A DNA stretch of 64,000 nucleotides from Eumeta japonica (Eukaryota; Arthropoda; Insecta; Lepidoptera; Psychidae): positions 124,001 to 188,000 of the forward strand of contig BGZK01000294.1 of the NCBI GenBank assembly GCA_005406025.1, written 5' to 3'. The notes under the pieces are model-generated. The model saw only the letters and a program-made list of their open reading frames with translations, was not told where the DNA came from and did no database searches. The position numbers and the translations under genes are program-made. This document shows, piece after piece, positions 1 to 12,901 of the stretch; the stretch's first letter is position 1, and each line of letters begins with the position of its first letter.

Positions 1-376
1 TCCACAGCAAAAGCTGCATGTAACATATGTCAAAGGGTCAACTCAGGACATATGCATAATTTGGCTGCCCACCTTGGATGCACTCATAGCATAGTAGAAA
101 ATCATTTACATACTTTGGGAAAAGTATACGTCACATCACGCTACTGTCTCAATCTAAAATCATACATTTTATGTTATAACACAATAGCATGATTCTGTTA
201 CGTATGCTCATAGTCGCTTGGGCATTCTCCTTTAAGAAAAAATGATTTCACTTTATTGAACAACTTTTTCAAAACAAATTGTAATATTTGGTTTTTGCAT
301 CAATTTATCACGACTATATAATGTTATAGGCCCTTTAATTGAACAATTTTTTGTCTAAGGGTAATTTATAGTTTCA

Positions 377-408
<32 letters not shown>

Positions 409-3400
409 TTTTGTGTGTGTTTCTAACATTATAATTGTATGATTTCAAAGATTATTTTTAAGATCAGAAATTATTCCATATGGATAAAGATATAGTAATG
501 ATATTGATGAGGTCAGAATCTTAAAACTGATGATAATTCATCTGTAGCAAAATAAGTATTACCTCTTATGGAAATCTTCAATACAATGTATACGATTAAC
601 AGCATCTACAGTAAATGGTATTCCGTCAAGGCTTTTATTGCAGACAACACATGTGAAGCATCTCGGGTGATATGGTTTGCCTGTAGCTCTAAGAATTCTA
701 TCCAAGATTGGTTCTGAGCACACGCAACACTTTTCCAATGTATCCAAGTAATCCCTTTCACAAAGTGCTCGGCCAGAGACTGCATAGAATGGACGTCCCT
801 AATAACAGTAAAACCACATTCACCATTTAAATGTTATGTTAAATATCTTCCAAAATATATTTTTGACAGGTGGTTGATAATAATTTTAAATAATTTAATG
901 AAAAATTAAAAATGTATAAGATATTTAATATGTTGTATACCAGTTGTAACTATATTTAAAACATAAAGTCAAACAAACTAATGAGGTCCCATACTAAAAA
1001 AAAGGCCCATGCTTAGTAAAATATTTTTCTTTTCTTTGTAAAAAGTTCAGAGATAATCATAAGCATCAGACATATGTCAATATGCTATTTCAAACTATAA
1101 GACATATAATATCAAATAGTATATGCATTAAAAAATATACAGTAGTTTACGGGATTTAGAAATTACAAAATAATTTATAGAACATTTTATGTAGTGAAAA
1201 TGTTTGGTAAATTGAAAGTTTAAATTTACAAAAATGATACTTGTACATGAAATGATTATTGAATGGCAGTTAAATTAAACATCGATGCAACAGTGCCAAA
1301 TGGAAATCTGTAGTTTCTACCTACTTCTGAGAGATAAGTATAAACTTCAATTATATATAAGCACAATACCACTGGCTAACTTATCAGATCTCTAGAACCA
1401 TAGGTCCGATTGACTTGACTTTGGCATGGTTACTCTTTTTAGGATGTAGACGGTCACTAAGAAAGGATTTTATGCAAATCCTACCCAAAAAAATTTTTTC
1501 ATCTATGTGGGTGGAGCCAATGGAAAAACTCAGTATTACATAGTGTCATTAAATTTAAAACATATAAAACCAATGTACCTATCTTCTTATGGATTTTTAT
1601 AAACAACAGTAATTGTAAGTATTATCAAGTCATTTTACAATGAAACGCATTAGTTGATACATAATATTAACTAATTAAATGAACTGACACTTCAAAAAAA
1701 ACTGAACAAGCGCAACAGTGCGAGTAACTTGCATCCTGAGGATTTCATACAAACTTAATTATGTATGTAGATATCAAGAGTATCAAAGATTTTTGCTCAT
1801 TTTAGATACTGATACTGATTATAAATCTGGGAAATCCCAAAACTTTTCATTATTATTAAAAAAAATAATATTTTAATATTATAATTTTTAGAAATCTCAA
1901 AAAATCATAGCAGGAAGGTAAAAATGTTCACCCATACATTGGTGTATATCACAGCCAATTTCCAAATGCAAATGTCAGTTTGTAATGATGACAATTTTTT
2001 TATACGTAACTACAAATTAAGATTTTAAAATTTTTCCTTTACTTGTGCAAAGAGAACTGGCTTCTTGCCAAATTTTATGATTCTAGGTCACTGGGAAGTA
2101 CTATATAAATATTGGTTTGTTAGCAAGTGTGTGCAAATACAAAACTGGTCATATTTTAATTTGATTACATTTACTTATAAAGTTGGACATTTTCTAGCTT
2201 GAAGGGACTGTAAGCCTGAGTTTTTAATATTAATTTCAATTCGATACCTCCATGGGTTCCTGAGAAAAAGGTCTTCAATGAAGTATGTCCTACGGAGATT
2301 TATTTTGAGGTGTAAACCCTCAAAAGTAGAACAATTTTCTTTTATTGAAATATTTATGGAACGTTATACCAATTGAAAAAAATGCAATTGGTATGCTTAT
2401 AATACGATTTTCAGAAGTAAACCTTTTTAACAATACATTGAATAAGTTCATCGATTTATATTGAATAAGATGTGTGAAATTATTGAATAGAAATAATAAA
2501 AAATATTTTTTGTTTTAGCTTATTACTTCTACTAACTAGAAATTGTAAATTGCTGAACATTTTTATAATAAAAGAAAAAAATAAACATTAACTGTAATAT
2601 TTAACACATTTTTCATCTCTCAAATCTTACATTTAATTTACCAATTAACATTTTTACCTCTTGATGTAACCTGGCTGATAGTGTTGTAAGTTATGTCGAA
2701 ATACAAAAAAAAAACTTATGATGCATATTATGACATCATAGTAGTAAATTTGTAAAATAAATGCTTCAATGATAATATAATAATACTGTATTTTTATATT
2801 TTACTAATCACTCCTATTTTTTACTACATTTTTAACTCTAAAACCAAATAAATTATTTGTTATAAGTATATTGACTTACAATTGGCAAATAAATTTGGTA
2901 AAAAATATATCATTATACTGGAAGGTCCTTAAGCAGAATTATAAATATACTGACATTTAAAAAGATAGTCATACCTGCAGGTTGATCCCACACTGGTGAC
3001 AACAGAAACATTTAATATGATATATGCGCTCCATAGCTGTGCAGCCTGTAGTTTCACCCATAATACGTCCACCGCAATGAAAGCAGTTTCCACAATATAA
3101 CTCATCATCGGGTTCGGCTAATGGTTCATTTGTTGGGACATATCCACCATACAAAGAAGTACCAGATAACTGACTACAAGGCCTGGGGTTTATAGGTTCA
3201 TATAAGGATTCATAAGTAGAAGAAGTTTGCGAACCACCATAGGTAGAAAAATCCTGAGCATTCACAGATGCCGAAGAGGGAGCGTAAGCAAATCCAGGTC
3301 TCCGTAGTTCGCTGTAATTGGATTGCGCCCCAGCATCGCTTACGCGGGATAATTCTGATCTAGAATCTCTATCAGTATAAATACTCTCGGGCGCAGTGGC

Positions 3401-3757
3401 ATGCAAAGGGACGTTCGTATAAACGTGATTGGTGCCACCTGGTGGAAGAACATTACTATATAAAAAAGCGTCAGCACTTCTTCCGCGTGTCGTATTCCTC
3501 ACAATACTGCTCTTTACTGGCACCAGATTACAATACGTAGAACTGTTTCTGTTACTATATTCCAACCGAGACGAGTATGACGGTTCACATGCTGATTTCA
3601 CGGTATAACTTTGAGGTATTTGAGGTTGAGGAATTTTACTCTTTTTAGGTGGTATGATAGGTTTTGTTTTTGCAGCATTTATATCATCTTGCAATTTTGC
3701 TTCTAACTCGTTGGCGTAAATTCTGAGATCGGCTAGTTGCTTATCGAGGACATTCAT
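1..3757 (-). CDS. Zyx: Zyxin / lipoma-preferred-partner-type LIM protein, 5' part of gene
   Basis: Focal-adhesion and actin-cytoskeleton LIM adaptor. Exon 1 is 2975-3757 (261 codons, ATG at 3757) and ends at a clean GT donor. Exon 2 is 563-798, with an AG acceptor at 799-800 and a donor at 561-562. Joining them in phase 0 gives LIM1 (CFHCGG ... YHIKCFCCHQC ... GRPFYAVSG) running into LIM2 (CCVCSEPILDRILRATGKPY ... CFTCVVC ... HCIEDFHK), which is the zyxin/LPP/TRIP6 signature. A possible exon 3 begins at 13 (acceptor at 14-15) and leaves the window; it reads S-F-A after the join, where the family usually has an F-A near this point. The first ~220 residues are Ser/Tyr/Pro-rich and disordered, with a short charged helix at the N-terminus. 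I see none of the FPPPP Ena/VASP-binding repeats of vertebrate zyxin. The end of LIM2 and LIM3 lie outside the window. Confidence 0.85.
375..420. repeat. (TA)n(TG)n microsatellite
   Basis: A short TA run followed by about ten TG repeats, a TTTT interruption and more TG, just downstream of zyxin exon 2 on that gene's strand (intronic). Simple sequence; no function inferred. Confidence 0.9.
799..2974. other. Zyxin intron 1, AT-rich, with an old repeat fragment
   Basis: Intron between the first two recognised zyxin exons. Around 1365-1510 there is a degenerate copy of a lepidopteran repeat (agatctctagaaccatagg... gatgtagacggtcactaag). The rest is AT-rich and I see no coding exon in it. Confidence 0.6.
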
Positions 3758-3789
3758 GTTGCGAAAGCTTCGATCTAACCGTGGAAGAT

Positions 3790-4900
3790 TTACTCACATA
3801 ACTAAATAGAAATCATGATCACAACCTCGCACTAAATTTAAAACTTCAAGATGTACATCACAATACTGATCTACTATACTCCATAGAGTAGCGTGAACAT
3901 TGTATGTAATTATATTTTATATATTTGGCAGGCCGTCAGTAACGCATCCATAGAAATTTAATGAAATTTAAATATACAAAACGTTAAAAGTTTTCAGACG
4001 TACCGGTACTAATGTGACCGGCACTAACGATTCAATTTAATGACTATAATGAAAATGGTAGAGATTCAACGAAAGTTGTCATAAATGAAGTGAGTGACAG
4101 CTAGCATAAAGAAGGGTTTACACATCTACTTAAGTGTCACATAATCATAGTTTTGATTAATTTCATTAACGTCTCTCAATTAAAGGATATTTGTGTCCAA
4201 CAATATATAAATTGTATAAATCTAAAATATAAAATAAAATGGCTTCGTTTTTACTATGAGTTTGTATAAAAACTTATCTATTCTTATGTTTTTAGAATGT
4301 GTTTTTGTATCATTAAGCAATCCAACATTAACAAAATTTATGTAAAGGAAATATCCCTTTGTTTGTTTGGGCTAATGTTTTAAATAGAGATTTTGATCAA
4401 AGAGCATTGCTCTACTCCTATATATTATTTGCCTAAGCACCCAGATTGACAAAAAATTGTTTCCTGCCTCCAAATAATGATTGTATTCCCTAAAACCCAG
4501 TTACTGTAACGGACATTTCTGATAATTTATTTATTAACAAAACCTATGAGGTTTTTGTGATTATAATGAATATTAAATCTGTTTCACAAAAAATTGAAAT
4601 TTTGTAAAAATAAAGATATGTCTAATTAATAACACAATATTCTCTTATTTAATCAATTAATTTTAATAATATTTTCAGATTAGTACAGAGTATTAGTCGT
4701 AAACCATGATTCTTAGACTTTCTATTCATTTGTATACATAGAGATTGCCGTAATATACAACAGCATTTAATATTTGTTCTGTATTCATCAAAACTTATGT
4801 AATGATAACATTTTGCATCCGTCCTGAACGAAAGTTGCATCCTGACACGATATGTAACATCTTATTATTCTTGGGAACCTAACAGTTTAGTGTATTCATA
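3790..4900. other. Zyxin upstream region, no recognised feature
   Basis: AT-rich DNA upstream of the zyxin ATG. It must hold the promoter and any 5' UTR, but I cannot place a TATA box, initiator or UTR exon with confidence. Confidence 0.4.
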
Positions 4901-4919
4901 ATTGTCATAGAAAACACGA

Positions 4920-6140
4920 TTGATTGATAAAAATCTTCAGTCGTTCAGAGTTCCGGTTGGTTCATTATCGCGGTCGATCGCCTTCGGTCCAGTCCCCTGG
5001 ACCACGTTTAGTTTAGTATGTAACTGTGTGTGCAATGTTCCTTCGAGCTGCGTTCTGGGTGTGATGCTCCGCGCGTGTGTACCGCACAGTGTTCACCGTG
5101 CGTCGACACTCAAGCTACATACGTTCATCTCATGTGTTCACTCCGGCTTATTGGGCCGTCTGCGTGCCGAACCTTCGTCCGGTTTTTGCGCTTAGGGTGC
5201 GCTTCCGCAAGGTCGCTCTTCCAATATCCGATCGTGTTTTAGTTATTTCGTGTATTTCACTCACATAAACGGTTCGTCATTGATTATGTACGAGCGACTC
5301 GTATTTGCCAGACCAGCAGTGATCCTAAGAGGGAGTAATAAACACTCGAGCGTCGGTGGTCAGCGGTTGCTGTTTGATAACGGTGTCTGGTCCTATTTCA
5401 ATATAATATTAGTAATCTTACGTTACTTTTTTTATATAACGATTATAGGGCATTTTTAAATTTAAATTGATTATTTTTTAGGGCTTATAGCTCTCGACCG
5501 GAATCATTAGTTTTTGACCGCCATTCGTGATTTTTGCTGTTCTGTCCCATACGCTTACAAGCGTTGTCAGTGAGTGAATTTATTATACTAATAAATATTT
5601 AGTTAGTTATTATGCCTCTTCCCGGGACACGCTTCGACCTATGACATTATTACATTGTGGTAACCTAGAAAGGATTCAAACTACATTTCGCGCCGTTGGC
5701 ACCCCCGTGTGCCTTCTGGCCGCTTCAGAATGTAGCTGTAATAGCCTTCGGGCTAACAGCAGGGCCGTATTATGTTTCAGGGGATTTTTAAGCTATTGCA
5801 TAGCTTCTATCGCGAGCCTTTAGCGTGGAGACCAAATCCAGAAATTTCGTAACGAAAGTAACTTAACACCCCCCACTCAGACTGGCACAGCGATGATACT
5901 TTTTACTTTTGCCATCTATCGATGAATAGCAGAACTTTTAATGACTTTTTTGAAATATCACGCTTGTCTCTTTAGTTCAGCAACTTGCCTCTAGGTGGCA
6001 TTGGTTGAATCGGCGTTACCGCGCATGCGTAATCCCCCCTCTTCTACCGCAATCTGGTGACTCATGCCTGCTTAGAGTTTCGGCGTTAGGGCACCTCCTC
6101 AAAAAAAATACTGCATAAATAAAATAAATAAATAATTATA
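4920..6140. mobile_element. CpG-rich block ending in an (AAAT)n tail, candidate retroelement remnant
   Basis: From about 4920 the sequence changes sharply to GC- and CpG-rich DNA (for example ggtcgatcgccttcggtcc), unlike the AT-rich flanks, and it ends near 6140 in an A-rich run and AAAT repeats. No long ORF or recognisable protein is present. CpG-rich 5' UTR-like DNA with an A-rich 3' tail fits a 5' or UTR remnant of a non-LTR retroelement, but this is inferred from composition alone; a CpG island or an unannotated promoter is the alternative. Confidence 0.35.
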
Positions 6141-6149
6141 ATTGCATAA

Positions 6150-7590
6150 GTTGATAAAAAATACTATGCAATAGCTTTACCGCGGCAGTCCCAGAGTGCC
6201 ACACGTGTTTTTTTTCATCCGTGCGAGTCGGATACATCCCGTGCGCCCATGCGCACAGACTGTTCATAAGAGATATTTGCCTCCTTCTCTGTCGCAAAGG
6301 GAGAAATAAAAAAAAATATATAAAAACCAAAACAGCCACCTTACAGAAAATACTCTTCTCTGATGTAATTTCATATACGACTAAATTAAATACAATACCA
6401 GCGTAAACTGTGAGTATCACAACATGAAATTTTTAATTTATCTGCAAGTGCATTTAACAGTCAAGTGCATTTAAGTCAAGAAGTCCATTTAACATTTTAA
6501 GTGACGTTGATTTTCGAAGAAAAAACAAATTGTGTTTGTCTTTTTTTTAATATGTTTGTGCAGTGCAAATAAAAAACACATGTATGGAGGACAGTTTCGA
6601 AAATTTTAGGCGGTCTCTATGCTATGTTTCCTCTGATATAAACCTACAAGTCAACAAATTTTCACAAATAAATAAGTCTAATTACTGTCATTATGCTGAC
6701 AATTTTGATCTTTATACTCACGTTGTTAAGTTGCGACAAATATAATTATACGTACGTAGCCCACCTCTATGCATCGTTTCGGTTGTTGCTTAGTAATATT
6801 ATTTCGCCTATTTTTAATGTCAATATTTGAAAACAAAGTAGGTACTAAAAACTCCAAAATCACTTCTTATTTTACATAATTTACTAAGCAAGTTTTCATA
6901 TTAATATTGTTACTCGTGTATTTCGGAGTCCGCTTCACCCGCTTCGTTTCGATTAAATGAATACTCCCAAGGGTAACTGACATCCTGTCCGTGCCAATGA
7001 GAATTAAACAAGATGTAACACCATATATATATGATATTAGCATTTATTCTATTGAGATCGAGGGGTTACGTAATTTGATTTGAGAATGTAAGTGCCAATA
7101 GCTTAAGCGGCTGACTTGGCTATAAGTAGACATTAACAGTAGTCCTCAAAAGCACTTCTAGTATTGGGCACCGAGCTATTAAATATTTTTGTTAGTTTAC
7201 TGAAAATTTTAATACTGCCTTAACGTCTAAAATATGTATTGTACAACAATTTGTTTATCAGCATAAAAGCTTTAAGTGATATTTTTTTGGCAACTTTGTT
7301 CAACAATATAATGTTAAAATATGATGAAAATTCTTCAAAATTAAGAGTTTTTTCGAAATGCATTTAAAGATAATTATTTTTTATGCTTCATGACATTGTG
7401 CTGTTTTATTTATTTATTGTTCGGCAGAGTAAATTGAAAGTCAACGCAAAGCTATGTGACCACAATCAGTATTTTAAGTATGAGTATATTTCAATATCTT
7501 TTTTGTAGATCAGAGTTTTCAGCTTTTTTTGGAGTTCAGAATTTTTATATGTATATTGCCCTAAGTCAAAATTTTTGAGTACATTGTAAT
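6150..7590. other. Intergenic AT-rich DNA, nothing recognised
   Basis: No conserved ORF or clear repeat boundary seen. A small CpG-richer patch lies at 6180-6260. Confidence 0.5.
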
Positions 7591-7599
7591 AGTTTATGG

Positions 7600-7775
7600 T
7601 AACACCGTAAGCGTTTGGTTAACGCTTTGCAGAACAACGTCCAAAACTCTGCCGCTCTGAATTGCCTGCGAATTACGAAATGTGGAGATAAATTTTTTCC
7701 GGTTGACATTCCTTCTCCCCTACGTTCCTATTTTATGCTATTACGACGCTTTTATGATTAATTTCACAGCTTTCG
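7600..7775 (+). repeat. Dispersed repeat family A, copy 1
   Basis: Contains aaactctgccgctctgaatt, then gcctgcgaat, and ends with a 'tattttatgctattacgacgcttt' type segment. The same order of motifs recurs at 15685-15815 (plus) and 59490-59655 (minus), so this is a short interspersed repeat. I know no class for it. Confidence 0.6.
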
Positions 7776-7779
7776 AATT

Positions 7780-10250
7780 TAATGCTCTGCACTGTACAAA
7801 AAATTAAAGGAGTGAACCCAAATGCTTTTTCATAAGATGTGTTTGTCTCTCTGCAGCATAAAGTGTCAGCAATGCTTAGAAATCCTACCAAGAAATTTTG
7901 TGGAAATTGGAGAATACTCCAATAGCCAATAGGCTAAGTTCCAAAATTTCACTAATGCAAATCATAGATTATTACAACGTCAAGATATTATTATTCTTAC
8001 ATTAGTAGAATAACTGCGTAAGGCAGGCTTTACAAGTATTACAGGCATTACAAATCGTTCTTTCAAGATGAATACTAGAGTGACTGCTGTATTATAACAT
8101 CATATTTTTTATATTATTTCTTTATTTGTGATATAAATTATTTATACTTTAATTTTTTTACACTACATTTTACTACTCATTATTACTATCCGAACATTAA
8201 AGTACTGTATGATGATGTATTTAATGTGTCCTTGACAATTTTGGATTGTTTCATGAAAACTAACTATATCAAAATTATGAACAAAATAATTACATTAGAT
8301 CTCAAGTCTAGTGTGTATTATTAACCATTAAAAGACTTGTACTTAGTTATCTATGTAGATACAAAATTAATTAAAAACGAGGAAATATCAGTGTGAAATA
8401 TAAATATATAAAAAAGAAAAGATGCATAGTTGCTTACTATTTCGATGGCAAAAATGGTTCAAATTGTAAATGACGTCTCTGTCTGACATCTTACGATACT
8501 ATTTTGCAATGCCAAAGTAAAAGACAGGAAGGAATATTGTATATCATCTGAAATTTCAAGCGACATGTCATAACATAAAGTTAATTTTTAAATGCAAATA
8601 TAACAAGTAACGATCATTTTGTTATTGGAAGACAATAAGTTCTATTTTTTTTTTTTACAATTTACATATACTATTCTAAAACGAGATCAGTGGAGTGGTT
8701 AAATATTATTTTATATTGTTATTATTGTTTTTTGGTTGAATTTATGAAAAGAGTTATATTATATTTTCTTCATAATAACACTTAATGTAGATAGGATAAA
8801 AATTAATATGAACCTTTAATGTCACAATGTCCGTGATAATAACCATGAAATAATTTGATAATTTCTAAAGTGTGGTATATAAAAGTAAGTATATAAAACT
8901 TTCTTATTATTTATATAATAAAATAAGATGACGATTCATTAAACATTAACATATTTTGATGCCCATAATACCTATATTATAATTTCCTAAAAAACAAATT
9001 TAAATGCAATAAACATAATTTTTGTTTTTAATAGATTTTACCTATTGCAAGATTTCTCTTTAGAGGTAATTTTAAAATCTATACAGATATAAAAAAATAA
9101 TAAATAAAAAAGCAACAACATTAGTATAAGAAAAGAGTTTCTATTGTTAAGCGACTGAATAATGGACAACGCAATAAATACGAGACCGGTGTTGCGTAGG
9201 TCCATTTCTTTTAAGTCGGTTTATATCGGCGTTTAATGCTACTTTAAATGAATAAATACGAAATATTCATCAAATAATCATTGTAATACATAATAGAGCA
9301 TCTATTAGGAAATAAAAAAATATCATCCTTTTTCATAGCTTTTTATGTGTTATTTTTGCATTTTTAACAGAACACTTCAACGTTGTAACGGAAGGTACGA
9401 CGAAACTACACTGAACGCAATGAGTGTTAAACTATTTGTTTTATAACTCATTTGCATTTGCTGCAGCAGTTTTTGAGCGCGGGACTGCATTTTCTCGTTT
9501 TTATAAATCAATGCAATGAAAAAGAGATGAAATTGCTGATTTTTCAGAACGTGCCGATTATTTTTGATTTAGCACGTAATAAAAATTACATTTACCTCTT
9601 AGAAATCAAATTTCTCAAGAAATAAAACTTCTTGACTCACACATTTACGTGATTGAAGAATTCCATAGGTTACTTTATGAAATATAATAGAAGCTTTTAT
9701 ATGAACTACAGCCACTGTAAATGCAATTCATTAACCAGGAACAAAGAATCTTAAAATTTGTTTACCAAGTAAGTGTTTTGTGACATTCTTCAAATACTGG
9801 TTCATTACTTTCCTTTAAACAATATTTGACGGAGTTTGGAAAAATTTCTAACAATGATGGCAGATTAAAATACAAAAATATAGGTATTTTTAGTAAAACT
9901 TTGTTAGTATGCCAGTATGAAAAGTTGCATTCGAGCGTATATTTACAAATTCAGCTTCAATAAAAACTGCTTAAAGAAACAGTTTTATCGACATAAATCT
10001 ATCAGTAATTTTAAAAATAAAGCAAGATGTTAAGATCAAGGATATTGTTATAAAGTTTAATCTTTCGAAAAGAATGTTAAATAAAAATGCTCATGTATTG
10101 TGATGATGATGATGATTAATCAATGTAATATGTTTCGAAAATCGATATTTTTCTTTTTTAATTAGTTTTATCGTCTTCTTCATTGATTTTTCATAGTGAC
10201 TTAGTATTTTTTTAATTTGGTCACACTGTCTCAAAAATAATTGTATTCTA
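7780..10250. other. Intergenic AT-rich DNA upstream of Nup107
   Basis: No coding potential or recognisable element seen. The Nup107 promoter must lie at its right end; no core promoter motif is evident. Confidence 0.5.
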
Positions 10251-10318
10251 TTCTGTAACATCATCTTGAAAGCGGTAAACCGCGGATTCAGTTTTTAATT
10301 TGTCAATAAAGTTTCGCC

Positions 10319-12838
10319 ATGAATTTAGATAAATCGTTACAATTACATTCGACATATCAGTCGCCTTTTCGGAATAAAAGGTCGCGACAAATTTTACAAA
10401 GGGAAGATACTCTCAATCTTTCGCCGATACTTAGCGATACGTCGTTATTTAAAACTTTCAATGATACAAGTTTGAGGCAGGTATTGGATGAAACATCGGT
10501 TTTAGTAGCTAACACCAACACTGGTGATGGATTAGATGAGATGTTTTTTGAAATAATACAAAGTAGTAAACATAGTAACATTACAGATACCGTATTGAGG
10601 TTATGTCAAGCTTGTCGAGATTCCTTTGAAATTGTGGAACCTTGGAATAGGTATAATTTAGATAACTGCTGGTTAGCCGAAGAAGCTAATACGTGGAGAT
10701 TGTTGTATGTTTTATATACAGATTCAGTATCTGAGCATCCTAACGGTTTAAATACTCTTACATCAGAACCAGTATTGTCACAACAGACTTTAGTCAATTC
10801 ACTATTTGAGAGTGATGCAGAAGTGAGATTATTACAACTATTAGTTAATTGGTTAGAATCATCTGCTTCTTATCAAGAAGAAGCTACAAAATCATCAGTT
10901 CCTGTAATTAGTAACAATGTTCATTGGGGAAATACTTTACATCAATTACTTGTTGGTAATAGTTTGTTTAATAAAGAAACAAACAAGATTATGGTGACAT
11001 GTATAGATCCAGATGCTCCGAGAAGACAGAAAAAAGTGATTCACTCTGATGATCAGCAAGATGATAGTGATCTGTGCAAGAAAATATTTACACAAGTCAG
11101 ATGTGGGAAGTTCACAGAGGCTATTTCCCTGTGTGTCAGTGCAGGACAAGCTTGGAGGGGGACCGTTCTTCAAGGCTACCGATTGCTTCATTATTTTTGT
11201 GAAGAGAATTCAATTACCTATGACATTTCTGGGAATCCAAACAGAGATTTATGGAAATGGTGTTGCTTAGGTATTGCTAATAACCAATCTGAAAACATAC
11301 ATTACCGAGCTACAGTGGGTATACTTTGTGGTCATCTTCCCAGTACACTTCCTGCTTGTCAAGGTAATTGGGAAGATCTCCTTTGGGCTCATTTAAAAGT
11401 GCAGGTTGAGGGAAAAATAGATAAGTTTTTGAAAGAACATCATTCTACAGTTTATGCTAATACCACACCTTCAGAAGTTTTAGAACTCTTGCAAACAGAT
11501 TTCCATGTAGAAGAACTTTCCTTGCAGCAGATATTTCATGCTGTTAATGCTTTAATGGATGGTAAACAAGAGTCACAATATCAAACATGCCAGAGATATC
11601 TCATGCTAGGTCATATACGATCAATCATAGAAGATTCCCTTATATGGATAGAAAATACAGAACATAAATTTATCAGATTTCTAGCTCATTTGATACTTGT
11701 GTTAAGGCAAATGGGTAAAGATCCTCAGCATGATATTGGAAACAAAGTGTTGGAAAGTTATGTGCATGAACTGATAAAAAAACTTAAAAATGGTTCAATT
11801 GATTGTCCAGAACTCATAACATATTACATTTCAACCGTTCCTCCTGAAAGTCAAGTCCTGCTCTTTGCTGATTTAATGGATCGTATTGAGAAAAAAGAAT
11901 GTAGAAAAGAAGTTGTAAGAGCGGGAGTTATTGCAGGCATTGATATTGCTGCTGCAGCCAGATTAGCCATAAAAAAAGCCATCCTAGCAGTGCAAGAAGG
12001 TTATGGCAATGTACATATTACCTATACACAGACTAGTAGTTCAGAGAATGATAAATCCCTAGTTAATAAAGTTATAACATCATTGGAATGGTTGGCTCTT
12101 CAATCTAATCAAGTACAAGAAGCACTTTGGTTGAGTAATGCAATGATTCGGACTTTCATATTTATCAATAATACTGATGCAGCCTCGGAAACATTGCTTA
12201 GTTTAAATAATATGTTCCCTTCGTTTGTGTCAAAAGTACCTCCAAATTCATCAGAGCTTAGAGAACATTTATGTCTCAAAGCTTACATTGAGGCTTTAGA
12301 TGGATTTACTTCATGGTATAGACATTTTATTAGCGGACAACCAAAGGAAGTTGAACCTATTCCTTCTGATGCTACATTTTCTGATAAAGTGCACCATGAA
12401 CAAAGATGTGCACAAGTTGAACAATTAAAAGCACGTTGGCAAAATACTGTTACACATCAGTCTCGTTACACAAAAAATTTGTTCTATAATGTTTTAAAGT
12501 TTCCTGGAGGATGGCTTCAAGATGATCATGATGGAGTTCTTTCTGATAATTTTTCAATCAATGAAAAAGAAGAAAGAACAAAACAGTTAGACACTCTGAG
12601 GAGGCTTTGTATTCCTGAAATAGCTATTTTGATGTTAAAAATATTGCAGAGCAATTCTGATATAGAATGTCACAAAGAAGCTTTAAAACTTTGTGATCTG
12701 ATAGCAGCAGAGAATAGACTATTGTATAGAGTGTTTACTAAAGAGAAGTTAATGGAAATACTAGAAAGAGTTAAGGAATCGGCTCTGTTTCTTTTAGAAA
12801 AAGGATTGGATATGTTTGGTTATCCCCTTGAAGATTAA
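10319..12838 (+). CDS. Nup107: Nuclear pore complex protein Nup107
   Basis: A single uninterrupted 839-codon ORF. The product is a scaffold subunit of the Nup107-160 (Y) complex, which builds the nuclear pore and also acts at kinetochores in other animals. It matches the Nup84/Nup107 alpha-solenoid family in length (fly protein about 845 aa) and arrangement: a disordered Ser/Thr-rich N-terminus (residues 1-80), then continuous helices. Family-typical stretches include KIFTQVRCGKFTEAISLC (about residue 255), NWEDLLWAHLKVQVEGKID (about 345) and the C-terminal region (about 780-835), where Nup133 binding occurs in homologues. The ATG at 10319 is in a good context (tttcgccATG). Codons are AT-ending, like the surroundings. 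It has no introns, which is unusual beside the multi-exon neighbours. It converges on DDRGK1. Confidence 0.95.
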   Translation: MNLDKSLQLHSTYQSPFRNKRSRQILQREDTLNLSPILSDTSLFKTFNDTSLRQVLDETSVLVANTNTGDGLDEMFFEIIQSSKHSNITDTVLRLCQACRDSFEIVEPWNRYNLDNCWLAEEANTWRLLYVLYTDSVSEHPNGLNTLTSEPVLSQQTLVNSLFESDAEVRLLQLLVNWLESSASYQEEATKSSVPVISNNVHWGNTLHQLLVGNSLFNKETNKIMVTCIDPDAPRRQKKVIHSDDQQDDSDLCKKIFTQVRCGKFTEAISLCVSAGQAWRGTVLQGYRLLHYFCEENSITYDISGNPNRDLWKWCCLGIANNQSENIHYRATVGILCGHLPSTLPACQGNWEDLLWAHLKVQVEGKIDKFLKEHHSTVYANTTPSEVLELLQTDFHVEELSLQQIFHAVNALMDGKQESQYQTCQRYLMLGHIRSIIEDSLIWIENTEHKFIRFLAHLILVLRQMGKDPQHDIGNKVLESYVHELIKKLKNGSIDCPELITYYISTVPPESQVLLFADLMDRIEKKECRKEVVRAGVIAGIDIAAAARLAIKKAILAVQEGYGNVHITYTQTSSSENDKSLVNKVITSLEWLALQSNQVQEALWLSNAMIRTFIFINNTDAASETLLSLNNMFPSFVSKVPPNSSELREHLCLKAYIEALDGFTSWYRHFISGQPKEVEPIPSDATFSDKVHHEQRCAQVEQLKARWQNTVTHQSRYTKNLFYNVLKFPGGWLQDDHDGVLSDNFSINEKEERTKQLDTLRRLCIPEIAILMLKILQSNSDIECHKEALKLCDLIAAENRLLYRVFTKEKLMEILERVKESALFLLEKGLDMFGYPLED

Positions 12839-12869
12839 TAATTACTGCTTTTTATATGTTTTTAAAATT

Positions 12870-12875
12870 AATAAA
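12870..12875 (+). promoter_or_regulatory. Nup107 polyadenylation signal
   Basis: AATAAA 32 bases after the Nup107 stop codon. A second AATAAA lies at 12932-12937. Use of the second would run the transcript past the DDRGK1 signal on the opposite strand. Confidence 0.7.
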
Positions 12876-12901
12876 GAATTGCCAATTAAAAACTTGAGAT
12901 A

